From Hyphomicrobiales bacterium (lineage in GTDB: Bacteria; Pseudomonadota; Alphaproteobacteria; Rhizobiales; TMED25): DNA of 64,000 bases. Positions 38,189-49,489 of the stretch are shown here, in pieces. Location of the stretch: contig JAQWOP010000015.1 of the NCBI GenBank assembly GCA_029245795.1, positions 27,740 to 91,739 of the forward strand, read 5' to 3'. Numbering within the stretch: position 1 is the stretch's first letter; each line of letters starts with the position of its first letter. Below the pieces are notes generated by a model. The model saw nothing but the letters and a program-made list of their open reading frames with translations, was not told the DNA's origin and made no database searches. A program made the position numbers and the translations under genes.

Positions 38189-41100
38189 TATTAAATCTGT
38201 CCTTGTTGTCGGTGCAGGGCCTATAGTAATTGGGCAAGCCTGTGAATTTGATTATTCAGGTACGCAAGCTTTGAAAGCAATAAAAGAAGAAGGTTATCGG
38301 GTAATCCTTATTAATTCTAATCCTGCTACAATCATGACAGATCCTGAACTTGCCGACGCCACCTATATAGAGCCTATAACTCCAGAATTTGTAAGTGCTA
38401 TAATTGAAAAAGAGAAACCAGATGTAATACTTCCCACAATGGGAGGCCAAACTGCACTAAATACAACCTTATCACTAAAAAAGTCAGGCGTTCTTGATAA
38501 ATTTAATGTTGAAATGATAGGGGCATCAGCAGAAGCTATTGATATGGCTGAAGATCGTGAACTCTTTAGAGAAGCCATGAAAGAAATTGGATTAAAAACA
38601 CCAAAATCAATTCTCGCTCATAACCTTTCCCAGGGATTAGAAGCAATAGATGTACTTGGTCTCCCTGTTATTATTAGACCTTCATTTACTCTTGGTGGTA
38701 CTGGAGGTGGAATAGCCTATACCAGAGAAGAATTTATTAAAATTGTTGAAAATGGTATTGATGCTTCACCTACATCAGAAGTGCTTATTGAAGAGTCTGT
38801 TCTTGGTTGGAAAGAATATGAAATGGAAGTTGTTAGGGATAAAAATGATAATTGTATAATTATTTGTTCAATAGAAAATATAGATGCAATGGGGATTCAT
38901 ACTGGAGATTCAATTACTGTCGCACCAGCGCTAACTCTTACAGATAAAGAATATCAGATAATGAGAAATGCATCTATCGCGATACTTAGAAAGATTGGTG
39001 TTGAAACAGGAGGTTCTAATGTTCAATTTGCCGTTAACCCTGATAATGGTGAGATTGTTGTAATAGAAATGAATCCAAGAGTATCTAGGTCGTCAGCATT
39101 AGCTTCAAAGGCAACAGGCTTCCCAATTGCAAAAGTTGCTGCAAAGTTAGCTTTAGGTTTCACTTTAGATGAATTAAAAAATGATATTACTGGAGGTCAA
39201 ACTCCAGCCTCATTTGAGCCCACAATAGATTATATCGTGACAAAGATACCAAGATTTGCATTTGAAAAATTCCCTGGTGCTAAACCATTATTAACAACAT
39301 CTATGAAATCAGTAGGTGAAGCGATGGCTTTTGGCAGAACATTTGCTGAAAGTCTGCAAAAGGCTCTTAGATCTCTTGAAACTGGTTTAACTGGACTTGA
39401 TCCAATTGAATTTAGTGATATGGGAAAAGATGCTGATAAAAATATAGTTAGAGCAGAATTAGGTGAGCCAACACCTGATAGAATATTAAAAGTAGCGCAG
39501 GCTCTTCGGCTTGGAATATCTCATGGTCAAATTTACCAATCATGTAAAATGGATCCATGGTTCATTGCTAGAATCCAAGAAATAGTTGATATGGAGAGCA
39601 AAATATCTAAATTTGGTCTACCTAATGATAAAGAAAATATGCTTCTCCTAAAATCTTATGGCTTTTCTGATGCTAGACTCGCAAACTTAATAGGGCAAGA
39701 TGAAATATATGTCCGAAATAAACGCCTAGAACTAGATGTCCATCCAGTTTTTAAAAGGATTGACACCTGCTCTGCTGAATTCCACACATTAACTGCTTAC
39801 ATGTATTCAACTTATAGCTATTTAGATACTGAAGACAAAGATTGTGAGGCAAATCCAACTAATAATCAAAAAGTTATAATAATTGGAGGTGGCCCAAATA
39901 GAATTGGCCAAGGTATAGAGTTTGACTATTGCTGTTGCCACGCCTGTTTTGCTCTAAAAGATATGAATATTGAAACCATAATGATAAATTGTAATCCGGA
40001 AACTGTTTCAACAGATTATGATACTTCCGATAGACTTTATTTTGAACCTCTGACTACAGAAGATATTTTTGAAATAATACAGATTGAAAAAAAGAATGGT
40101 AATCTATTAGGGGTAATAGTTCAATTTGGAGGGCAGACACCTCTAAAATTATCAGAATCACTCTCAAATATGGGTATTGAAATTTTAGGAACAACACCTG
40201 ATACAATAGATTTAGCTGAAGATAGGGATAGATTCCAAAAACTAATAAGTGACCTAAATTTAAAACAACCGAAAAATAAAATTGCTTACTCGATTGATGA
40301 AGCTCGTAAAACAATTAAAGATATTGGATTGCCGATTATAGTGAGACCATCATATGTTCTAGGGGGCCGAGCAATGGTAATTCTAAGAGATGAAAATGAT
40401 TATGAAGAATATATACAGAATACTCTTCCAGCTCTAGTTCCTGAAGACATAAAATCAAAATTCCCTCAACAAAAAGAAAAACAAATAAATACATTACTTA
40501 GCAAGAATCCACTTTTACTTGATAGCTACCTCTCTGATGCAATTGAGATAGATGTAGACGCAATATGTGATGGAAAAAATGTACATATTTGTGGTATAAT
40601 GCAACATATTGAGGAGGCAGGAGTTCATTCAGGTGATAGTGCCTGTTCAATCCCACCTTACTCTTTGAACAAAAAAATAGTCAAAGAATTAGAAGAGCAG
40701 ACAATCTCTATAAGCTTATCTCTTAACATAATTGGCTGTATAAATATCCAATTTGCTGTCAAAGATCAACTTATCTATATTATTGAAGTCAATCCAAGAG
40801 CGAGTAGAACTATTCCTTTTGTTGCTAAGGTAACAGGCCAACCTATTTCTAAGATTGCAACAAAAATTATTCTTGGTGAAGAAATTCCAAAATTAATACA
40901 GAAAAAACAAATTAACCATATTGCAGTTAAAGAAGCAGTTTTTCCATTCTTAAAATTCGATGGTGTTGATGTGCTCCTTGGCCCAGAAATGAAATCTACT
41001 GGGGAGGTGATGGGTATAGGTGATGATTTTGGAATAGCATTTGCAAAAAGTCAACTTGGGACTAATATTCCTCTTCCAAAAGTAGGGAACGTTTTTGTGT

Positions 41101-41477
41101 CAGTTAAAGATAAAGATAAAGAAGAAATTCTAAAATCAATCAAAATATTACAAAAGATAGGTTTTAATATTCAAGCAACAGGTGGCACACAGCGTTACCT
41201 AATGTCAAATGGTATTGCTACTGAGCGAGTTAATAAAGTTCTTGAAGGTCGTCCTCATATTGTTGACTCTATCAATAATAATAAGATAGATTTAGTGATT
41301 AACACCACAGAAGGTACCAAAGCACTATCTGATAGTAAATCACTGAGACAAGCCGCTCTCAGAAATAAAGTTCCTTACTACACAACTTTATCGGGTGCAA
41401 AGGCTGCGGTTGTTGCAATAGAAAAATATAAAAGAGGTCTTGGAAAAATCAAGTCATTACAAGAATATTTTAAATAA
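38172..41477 (+). CDS. carB: Carbamoyl-phosphate synthase large subunit
   Basis: A 1101-residue synthetase with two homologous ATP-grasp halves. The first half begins [20 protein letters not shown] and has [15 protein letters not shown] and [20 protein letters not shown]; the second begins [20 protein letters not shown] and has [13 protein letters not shown] and [17 protein letters not shown]; the C-terminal MGS-like allosteric domain covers about 960-1101. The ammonia tunnel partner CarA is directly upstream with overlapping frames, indicating coupled translation. Confidence 0.97.
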   Translation: MPKRTDIKSVLVVGAGPIVIGQACEFDYSGTQALKAIKEEGYRVILINSNPATIMTDPELADATYIEPITPEFVSAIIEKEKPDVILPTMGGQTALNTTLSLKKSGVLDKFNVEMIGASAEAIDMAEDRELFREAMKEIGLKTPKSILAHNLSQGLEAIDVLGLPVIIRPSFTLGGTGGGIAYTREEFIKIVENGIDASPTSEVLIEESVLGWKEYEMEVVRDKNDNCIIICSIENIDAMGIHTGDSITVAPALTLTDKEYQIMRNASIAILRKIGVETGGSNVQFAVNPDNGEIVVIEMNPRVSRSSALASKATGFPIAKVAAKLALGFTLDELKNDITGGQTPASFEPTIDYIVTKIPRFAFEKFPGAKPLLTTSMKSVGEAMAFGRTFAESLQKALRSLETGLTGLDPIEFSDMGKDADKNIVRAELGEPTPDRILKVAQALRLGISHGQIYQSCKMDPWFIARIQEIVDMESKISKFGLPNDKENMLLLKSYGFSDARLANLIGQDEIYVRNKRLELDVHPVFKRIDTCSAEFHTLTAYMYSTYSYLDTEDKDCEANPTNNQKVIIIGGGPNRIGQGIEFDYCCCHACFALKDMNIETIMINCNPETVSTDYDTSDRLYFEPLTTEDIFEIIQIEKKNGNLLGVIVQFGGQTPLKLSESLSNMGIEILGTTPDTIDLAEDRDRFQKLISDLNLKQPKNKIAYSIDEARKTIKDIGLPIIVRPSYVLGGRAMVILRDENDYEEYIQNTLPALVPEDIKSKFPQQKEKQINTLLSKNPLLLDSYLSDAIEIDVDAICDGKNVHICGIMQHIEEAGVHSGDSACSIPPYSLNKKIVKELEEQTISISLSLNIIGCINIQFAVKDQLIYIIEVNPRASRTIPFVAKVTGQPISKIATKIILGEEIPKLIQKKQINHIAVKEAVFPFLKFDGVDVLLGPEMKSTGEVMGIGDDFGIAFAKSQLGTNIPLPKVGNVFVSVKDKDKEEILKSIKILQKIGFNIQATGGTQRYLMSNGIATERVNKVLEGRPHIVDSINNNKIDLVINTTEGTKALSDSKSLRQAALRNKVPYYTTLSGAKAAVVAIEKYKRGLGKIKSLQEYFK

Positions 41478-41531
41478 ATATTTAGAAATATAGTTTTAAA
41501 TTATAGACTAAATATTCAGTTAGGAGAATTA

Positions 41532-42005
41532 ATGGATAAAATACCTATGACAATCAATGGTCATGAAGAGCTTCAACAAGAGATTAGAAGACTCAAAACT
41601 GTTGAAAGACCCACCATAATTGCAGCTATAGCTGAAGCAAGAAAACATGGCGATTTATCTGAAAATGCTGAGTATCATGCTGCAAAAGAGCAACAATCGA
41701 TGAATGAGGCGAGAATAAATGATTTAGAAGATAAATTATCTCGAGCAGATGTTATTGATATAACAAAATTATCTGGAAATATTGTAAAATTCGGAGCTAA
41801 AGTTAAATTATTTGATGAAGATACAGAAAAAGAATCTAATTTTCAAATAGTAGGAGAATTCGAATCAAATATATCACAAGGTTTAATATCAATAAGTTCT
41901 CCTATTGCAAGGGCTTTAATAGGTAAAGCTATTGGTGATAGCGTTGAAGTCTCCACCCCAGGAGGTGGTAAAAGTTATGAAATCATGAAAATAGATTTTT
42001 CTTAG
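41532..42005 (+). CDS. greA: Transcript cleavage factor GreA
   Basis: Rescues backtracked RNA polymerase by stimulating transcript cleavage. The N-terminal coiled coil carries the catalytic acidic tip region [20 protein letters not shown] near 36-55, and the C-terminal FKBP-like domain has [36 protein letters not shown] and [13 protein letters not shown]. Length 157 is typical. AGGAG lies 5 nt before the ATG. It follows carB by 54 nt, a common alphaproteobacterial arrangement. Confidence 0.97.
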   Translation: MDKIPMTINGHEELQQEIRRLKTVERPTIIAAIAEARKHGDLSENAEYHAAKEQQSMNEARINDLEDKLSRADVIDITKLSGNIVKFGAKVKLFDEDTEKESNFQIVGEFESNISQGLISISSPIARALIGKAIGDSVEVSTPGGGKSYEIMKIDFS

Positions 42006-42024
42006 ACCGAAATAAGAAATATTT

Positions 42025-42948
42025 ATGATAGAAAAAAAGTTAAAATGTCTATGGGTCCATTCAGGAAATGCGGGGGATATAAATACCTGCAAAGGGATAG
42101 TGAAAAATCTTGATGTAGTTAGCAAGATTTTAGATATAAAAAATATAAATAAATTAGAAGACTTGAGGAATGAGTTAAATACTTTTTCTCCTGATTTATT
42201 TTTAGCAACAGGTAAAGATTCAGCTCCACTAGCAAAGAAAATAAAACAAATTTCTCCAAATATTTATACAGTTTTCCTAAAAGATCCAAGAAAATATCAC
42301 GTATATTATGACTTAATATGGACTCCAGTTCATGATGATATTAATTACAATAATAATTTTTCAACTATAACAACGCCTCATAATGCATCCATAGATGAGA
42401 CTTATTTTTCTCCAAATGATACAGACAAAAAAAAATTAGGTGTCTTAATCGGCGGTAAAAATTCCCATTACAAGTTTGGCTCTTCTGAAATCAAAAAATT
42501 ATGCTCAGATTTAAATGATTTATCTGATAAATATAATTTAAAATTAATTATAACATGTTCAAAAAGAACAGGATTAAAGAATCAAATTTATATCCAAAAA
42601 TATTTTATGCATTCTGAACACTGGGTATGGAGAGGTAAAACGCAAAATCCTTTCAATAAGATATTGGGTCATTCGGATTATTTCCTAGTAACTGCAGATA
42701 GTATAAATATGATCAGTGAGCTATGTATTACAGGTAAACCAATTTTTGTATATAAGTTACCAAACTTTATTCATAGGTTTTTTGGCAAAAGTAAATTTGA
42801 AGAATTCTATACTAAATTGATCGATCTTAATATTATCAGATGGTTTGACGGAGTGATACATGATTGGTCATACAATCCAATTGATAATACTCAATACGTA
42901 TCAGAAAAAATACTTGAAGAATATTCAAAATATCTTCGCAATAATTAA
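42025..42948 (+). CDS. ELM1-family (mitochondrial fission ELM1-like) protein
   Basis: A 307-residue glycosyltransferase-like protein of the family named for plant ELM1, widespread in alphaproteobacteria with no settled bacterial function. Family features: N-terminal WVHSGNAGDINTCKGIVKNL, LFLATGKDSAPLAKKI near 57-72, VFLKDPRKYHVYYDLIWTPV near 86-105, VLIGGKNSHYKFGSSEI near 139-155 and YFLVTADSINMISELCITGK near 229-248. The last motif is like nucleotide-sugar binding regions of GT-B enzymes. It lies 19 nt after greA and probably shares its transcript. Confidence 0.78.
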   Translation: MIEKKLKCLWVHSGNAGDINTCKGIVKNLDVVSKILDIKNINKLEDLRNELNTFSPDLFLATGKDSAPLAKKIKQISPNIYTVFLKDPRKYHVYYDLIWTPVHDDINYNNNFSTITTPHNASIDETYFSPNDTDKKKLGVLIGGKNSHYKFGSSEIKKLCSDLNDLSDKYNLKLIITCSKRTGLKNQIYIQKYFMHSEHWVWRGKTQNPFNKILGHSDYFLVTADSINMISELCITGKPIFVYKLPNFIHRFFGKSKFEEFYTKLIDLNIIRWFDGVIHDWSYNPIDNTQYVSEKILEEYSKYLRNN

Positions 42949-43004
42949 AAAAGAAGTTAAGTTATAAGTAATTATATTAATAAAAATTTTGCTGATAAAT
43001 AAAT

Positions 43005-43958
43005 ATGGAAATTAAGAAATCAAAAGTTTTAATAATTGGCTCTGGACCTGCAGGCTATACAGCGGCTATTTATGCCTCAAGAGCAATGTTAGATCCAATT
43101 TTAATTGAGGGAATACAACCCGGTGGACAACTTACAATTACTACAGATGTTGAAAATTATCCTGGGTTTTCAGATGTTATTCAAGGTCCATGGCTTATGG
43201 AGCAAATGAAAATGCAAGCAAAAAGTACCGGTGTAGATGTAATTAATGATCATATTAATTCATGTAACCTTAAAGAATATCCATTTAAGTTTAATGGTGA
43301 ATCTAATACACAATATGTGTCAGAGAGTTTAATTATCTGTACAGGAGCCCAGGCAAAATGGCTAGGAATGGAATCTGAAGATACATACAAGGGATTTGGC
43401 GTTTCAGCCTGCGCAACCTGTGATGGATTCTTTTATAGAGATAAGACGGTTATTGTAGTTGGAGGTGGTAATACGGCTGTAGAAGAAGCTTTGTTTTTAA
43501 CAAAATTTGCAAAATCAGTAATATTAATTCATAGAAGAGATAGCCTAAGATGTGAAAAAATTCTTGAAGATAGGCTTCAAAAGAATAATAAAATTAGAGT
43601 TATTTGGAATACAGTAATTGAAGAAATATTAGGCAAAAGTGACCCCAACTCTGTTGAAGGCGTAAATTTAAAAAATATAAAAACAAATTCAATTGAATAT
43701 TTTCCAACAGATGGCGTTTTCATTGCAATTGGGCATCAACCTTCAACTCAATTATTTGAAAAAGATTTAGAAATGACTAATGGATATATATTAACTAAAC
43801 CTAATTCAACAGAAACTAGTATAAAAGGAGTTTTTGCTGCGGGGGACGTAACTGATGATAAATACAGACAAGCAGTAACGGCTGCTGGAATGGGCTGTAT
43901 GGCAGCACTAGATGCTGAAAATTATTTAGCTAATAAGAATAATCATGGACTGGGATAG
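43005..43958 (+). CDS. trxB: Thioredoxin reductase
   Basis: FAD/NADPH disulfide oxidoreductase that reduces thioredoxin. The FAD loop is IIGSGPAGYTAAIYASRA near 10-27, GGQLTITTDVENYPGF near 40-55, the redox-active pair is CATCD (Cys136 and Cys139), the NADPH loop is VVGGGNTAVEEALFLTKFA with the HRR signature in LIHRRDSLR, and the C-terminal FAD motif is GVFAAGDVTDDKYRQAVTAA. Length 317 is typical. The LysR gene starts inside its last codons (14-nt overlap). Confidence 0.97.
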   Translation: MEIKKSKVLIIGSGPAGYTAAIYASRAMLDPILIEGIQPGGQLTITTDVENYPGFSDVIQGPWLMEQMKMQAKSTGVDVINDHINSCNLKEYPFKFNGESNTQYVSESLIICTGAQAKWLGMESEDTYKGFGVSACATCDGFFYRDKTVIVVGGGNTAVEEALFLTKFAKSVILIHRRDSLRCEKILEDRLQKNNKIRVIWNTVIEEILGKSDPNSVEGVNLKNIKTNSIEYFPTDGVFIAIGHQPSTQLFEKDLEMTNGYILTKPNSTETSIKGVFAAGDVTDDKYRQAVTAAGMGCMAALDAENYLANKNNHGLG

Positions 43959-44826
43959 ACTTAGAATATTTCATATAGTTGCAGATGCAGGCAGTTTCTC
44001 CCGTGCAAGCGAAGAAATTAACACAAGCCAATCAGCAATTAGTAGGCAAATATCAAATCTCGAATACGAAGTTGGAATACCTCTGTTCCATAGACACCCA
44101 AGAGGACTAATTCTTACTGAACAAGGTGAACTCTTATATAAAAAAACACATAATGTTATTGATATTATTAGAGATGCAGAATTCGATTTAATTGATAGTA
44201 AAGATAGGCCCTCCGGAGATTTGTCTATCACAACTACTATTGGACTAGGAACAAATTGGTTAACACCTAGATTAAAAGAATTTACATCAAAATATCCAGA
44301 AATTAATCTTGAATTACGTCTATCCGATGCTGAACTTGATATAGGTATGAGAGAAGCTGATATTGCAATTAAGTTTCATAAACCAACCCAAGTAGATCTC
44401 ATACAAAGAAAAATGTTTACAGTACATTTTCATATATACGCTTCTCCTGAATATCTTGAAGAAAATGGAACACCAAATAGGATAGAAGATTTACCAGGAC
44501 ATAAAATTGTTACCTTTAATAAAGCTCCAGAGTACTTAAAAGAAATTAATTGGCTCCAAAATATAACAAAGGAATATAAAATAAAACCAACACTTACTAT
44601 TAGTAATATAAAAGGCATACATATAGCAGTATCAAATGGTATTGGTATTGCATTACTTCCAGATTATTTGGTAACTGATGATGATAATCTAGTTAGGATA
44701 CCTTTCAATGCAAAGCTACCTGAAATTGATACATACCTAACATATGCTGAAGAAAGAAAGAAATCAAAACGAATTGCTGTGTTTAGAGAGTTCATAATTG
44801 AAAAAGGAAAAGCATGGTCTTATTAG
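43945..44826 (+). CDS. LysR-family transcriptional regulator
   Basis: N-terminal winged HTH (RLRIFHIVADAGSFSRASEE, TSQSAISRQISNLEYEVG, PLFHRHPRGLILTEQGELL) and a C-terminal periplasmic-binding-like effector domain (about 90-290; SGDLSITTTIGLGTNWLTPR). Translationally coupled to trxB, which is a frequent alphaproteobacterial pairing; the regulon and effector are unknown. A strong bidirectional terminator lies 140 nt downstream. Confidence 0.93.
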   Translation: MDWDRLRIFHIVADAGSFSRASEEINTSQSAISRQISNLEYEVGIPLFHRHPRGLILTEQGELLYKKTHNVIDIIRDAEFDLIDSKDRPSGDLSITTTIGLGTNWLTPRLKEFTSKYPEINLELRLSDAELDIGMREADIAIKFHKPTQVDLIQRKMFTVHFHIYASPEYLEENGTPNRIEDLPGHKIVTFNKAPEYLKEINWLQNITKEYKIKPTLTISNIKGIHIAVSNGIGIALLPDYLVTDDDNLVRIPFNAKLPEIDTYLTYAEERKKSKRIAVFREFIIEKGKAWSY

Positions 44827-44965
44827 GGTTGCGTTTTTTGCAAGTCAAACATGCAATTTTATATATAGAAATGCATAGCTAAATAGTATAATTTCTTAGA
44901 TAAGGTATATGGACCTCCCTAAAATTCATATACAAACATAACATACCCAAAGTCTTTATTGACTG

Positions 44966-45001
44966 AAAAAACTGGATCCCTCCCAAATAGATCCAGTTTT
45001 T
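44966..45001. terminator. Bidirectional rho-independent terminator between lysR and aspC
   Basis: The arms AAAAACTGGATC (44967-44978) and GATCCAGTTTTT (44990-45001) pair perfectly around an 11-nt loop, with an A tract on one side and more than eight T on the other. It serves the convergent LysR gene (plus) and aminotransferase gene (minus), whose stop codon lies just beyond. Confidence 0.9.
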
Positions 45002-45003
45002 TT

Positions 45004-46520
<1,517 letters not shown>

Positions 46521-46630
46521 TATTTTATCCTCAGTAAGATTAAATTATGCAATAAATCAATTATCATAAATCACATACTTTTGTAAGTAAAAAATATACT
46601 TTATTATTATTGAAATATGAATTTATAGAA

Positions 46631-46657
46631 TATAATTAATATAATTAATATAATTAT
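46631..46657 (+). repeat. Three tandem 9-bp repeats upstream of uvrB
   Basis: TATAATTAA occurs at 46631-46639 and 46640-46648, and TATAATTAT at 46649-46657. Each copy contains a perfect -10 hexamer TATAAT, so the array may offer several start points for uvrB, or is a slippage-prone microsatellite. It ends 24 nt before the uvrB ATG. Confidence 0.5.
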
Positions 46658-46681
46658 AAATAGTTATGCGAAACTTTATAA

Positions 46682-48700
46682 ATGCAAGATTCATCTAATC
46701 AAAACAATTTTAATATTCAATCAAAATTTCAACCATCTGGAGATCAGCCTATCGCTATAGATTCTCTTGCAAAAGGATTGAAAAATGGTAAAAAAGATCA
46801 GATTCTAAAGGGCGTAACTGGTTCAGGAAAAACTTATACTATGGCCAAACTGATAGAGGAATCTCAAAGACCAGCAATAATTCTAGCGCCAAACAAGACA
46901 CTAGCTGCACAGTTATACGGTGAGTTTAAATCTTTTTTTCCAAAAAATTCCGTTGAATACTTTGTTTCGTATTATGACTATTATCAACCTGAAGCATATG
47001 TGGCAAGAACAGATACATATATTGAAAAGGATTCCTCAATAAATGAACAAATAGATAAAATGAGACATTCGGCCACCAGATCCTTAATCGAAAAAAAAGA
47101 TCTTATCATAGTTGCTTCAGTATCTTGCATATATGGTATTGGCCCTTTAGATGTATATGCTGATATGTCTGAAAAGATTTTAATAAATACTAATGTTGAT
47201 CAAAGAAGTCTTATAAATAAACTGGTTGAACTTCAATATAAGAGAAATGATGTTAACTTTTATAGAGGGTCCTTTAGAGTAAAAGGTGACATAATTGAGA
47301 TTTTTCCTGCCCATTACGATGATAAGGCATGGAGAATTTCATTTTTTGGAAATAAGATTGAATCAATTGAAGAATTTGATCCATTAACAGGAGAGATTTA
47401 TATTCTTAAAGAAGAAATTAAAATATTTGCAAATTCTCACTATATTACACCAAAGCCAACTCTTGATGTGGCAATAAATCAAATTAAAGGGGACCTAAAA
47501 TTAAGGCTAAACCATTTTAATAAGAATAATAAATTACTAGAGGCACAAAGACTAGAACAGCGCACAATGTTTGACCTTGAAATGATAAATTCTACAGGCA
47601 CATGCGCTGGAATAGAAAACTACTCAAGATATCTAACAGGTAGATCAGAAGGACAACCTCCTCCTACTTTATTTGAGTTTATGCCTGAAAATTCAATTGT
47701 ATTTGTTGATGAAAGTCATGTAACCGTTCCTCAGTTAGGCGCAATGTATAAAGGTGACTTAAGTAGAAAAGAAAATCTATCTGAATTTGGTTTTAGATTA
47801 CCATCTTGTAAGGATAATCGACCTCTGAATTTTCAAGAATGGAATAAAATGCGCTCGCAAACAATTTATGTTTCTGCAACACCTGGAAAATGGGAGCTTA
47901 ACCTTACAAATGGCGAATGTATCGAACAAATCATAAGACCAACTGGACTTATTGACCCAGAAACCGAAATAAGACCTGTTAAGAATCAGGTGGAAGATGT
48001 TATTGGAGAAATAATAAATGTAATATCAAAAAAACATAGAGTATTAATTACTGTTTTAACTAAAAAAATGGCAGAAGATCTCACAGAATATATCCATGAA
48101 AAAGGAATAAAAGCCAGATATCTTCATTCTGATATTGATACGATTGAGAGAATAGAAATAATCAGAGATCTTAGACAAGGAGTTTTTGATGTTCTAATTG
48201 GCATAAATCTATTGAGAGAAGGACTAGATATTCCAGAGTGCGCCCTAGTAGCAATATTAGATGCTGACAAAGAGGGATTCTTAAGATCAGAAACTTCTCT
48301 TACTCAAACAATAGGGCGAGCTGCAAGAAATATAAATGGTAAAGTAATTTTATATGCAGATAAGATAACAAATTCAATTAATAGAGCAATTGGCGAAACC
48401 GATAGACGTCGAGAGAAACAAAGATTTTACAATCAAGAAAATAATATTACACCAGTAACTATTAGCAGTAATGTAAATGACCTCGATTACTCAATATATG
48501 AAAAAGATTATTACAATATTGCTATTAGTAGTAATATAGAGAGAATAAATGGGGAAGATATATCTAAAAAAGTTCGCAGACTTACAAATGAAATGCTGCA
48601 AGCAGCATCAGATTTAGAATTTGAGAAGGCCGCAAAGATAAGGGATGAAATAAAAAAAATAAATAATAATAATCTACTTTTAAACAACTTAAACATTTAA
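46682..48700 (+). CDS. uvrB: Excinuclease ABC subunit B
   Basis: Helicase-like damage-verification subunit of nucleotide excision repair. Walker A is GVTGSGKT near 44-51, the DNA-binding beta hairpin region [20 protein letters not shown] near 96-115, the DExx-type box [11 protein letters not shown], helicase motif [22 protein letters not shown], and a C-terminal UVR domain [20 protein letters not shown] that contacts UvrC. Length 672 is typical. uvrC lies just downstream with one reductase gene between, which is unusual tight linkage. No LexA-type box (GTTC-N7-GTTC) is seen upstream. Confidence 0.97.
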   Translation: MQDSSNQNNFNIQSKFQPSGDQPIAIDSLAKGLKNGKKDQILKGVTGSGKTYTMAKLIEESQRPAIILAPNKTLAAQLYGEFKSFFPKNSVEYFVSYYDYYQPEAYVARTDTYIEKDSSINEQIDKMRHSATRSLIEKKDLIIVASVSCIYGIGPLDVYADMSEKILINTNVDQRSLINKLVELQYKRNDVNFYRGSFRVKGDIIEIFPAHYDDKAWRISFFGNKIESIEEFDPLTGEIYILKEEIKIFANSHYITPKPTLDVAINQIKGDLKLRLNHFNKNNKLLEAQRLEQRTMFDLEMINSTGTCAGIENYSRYLTGRSEGQPPPTLFEFMPENSIVFVDESHVTVPQLGAMYKGDLSRKENLSEFGFRLPSCKDNRPLNFQEWNKMRSQTIYVSATPGKWELNLTNGECIEQIIRPTGLIDPETEIRPVKNQVEDVIGEIINVISKKHRVLITVLTKKMAEDLTEYIHEKGIKARYLHSDIDTIERIEIIRDLRQGVFDVLIGINLLREGLDIPECALVAILDADKEGFLRSETSLTQTIGRAARNINGKVILYADKITNSINRAIGETDRRREKQRFYNQENNITPVTISSNVNDLDYSIYEKDYYNIAISSNIERINGEDISKKVRRLTNEMLQAASDLEFEKAAKIRDEIKKINNNNLLLNNLNI

Positions 48701-48715
48701 ACCGTATTGTTACAT

Positions 48716-49483
48716 ATGATGAAAAAAATTTTAATTACAGGTGGCGCAAAAAGAATTGGAGAGTCTATTGCAAAATCACTTGCAGATGATGGACATACCA
48801 TACTGATTCATTACAATAACTCAGAAAATGAAGCTAAGAAATTACAGAATCATATAAGAAATAAACAGGTTGCATCATCAATATATAAGTCAAATCTAGA
48901 AAATGAAGAAGATATAGAAATTCTATTAGAAAAAATAAAAATAGATTATGGTGATGAACTTGATACTATAATTAATTGTGCTTCAACTTTCGAAAATGAT
49001 AGTGCAAGAAATTTTAATTCAAAAACTTTTGATAAGCATATAAAAACAAATCTACTAGCTCCTATAATTTTATCCAAATACCTCTCAAATAATTGCAATA
49101 AATCGAGGGATAATAATATAATTAATATTATTGACCAGAGAGTTCTGAGGCTGAATCCATCTTATTTTAGCTATTCAATCAGTAAATATGGTTTATATGG
49201 CGCCACAAAGATGATGGCTCAAGAATATAGTCCATATATAAGAGTAAATGGAATAGCCCCAGGTCCAATAATTGCCAATATTGACCAATCCCAATCAGAT
49301 TTTGATAAGGAAGCAAGTAATACACCCCTTGGTCACAAGCCTGATATCAATGATATATCCAACGCGATAAAATTTATTTTATCAACTAAATCTGTTACAG
49401 GACAGGTAATTGCAATTGATTCTGGACAACATATTTCATGGGAAACTCCTGATTTTGTTCCAGCAAGAAAAATAGATTTTTAA
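48716..49483 (+). CDS. SDR-family pteridine reductase-like enzyme (FolM/PTR1 type)
   Basis: Short-chain dehydrogenase with features of FolM (dihydromonapterin/dihydrofolate reductase) and trypanosomatid PTR1: the nucleotide loop TGGAKRIGESIAKSLA with arginine after the glycines, the IHYNNSENEAKKL segment that marks NADPH preference, catalytic aspartate in NIIDQRVLRL instead of the usual serine, and YSISK as the YxxxK pair. ATG at 48716 (or 48719) is preferred to a TTG nine nt upstream. It sits between uvrB and uvrC. It may back up or replace FolA; a general SDR is the fallback. Confidence 0.7.
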   Translation: MMKKILITGGAKRIGESIAKSLADDGHTILIHYNNSENEAKKLQNHIRNKQVASSIYKSNLENEEDIEILLEKIKIDYGDELDTIINCASTFENDSARNFNSKTFDKHIKTNLLAPIILSKYLSNNCNKSRDNNIINIIDQRVLRLNPSYFSYSISKYGLYGATKMMAQEYSPYIRVNGIAPGPIIANIDQSQSDFDKEASNTPLGHKPDINDISNAIKFILSTKSVTGQVIAIDSGQHISWETPDFVPARKIDF

Positions 49484-49489
49484 AAAACA

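Noticed and set aside
46521..46681. LexA/SOS box upstream of uvrB
   Set aside because: No GTTC-N7-GTTC or CTGT-type palindrome is present in the spacer.
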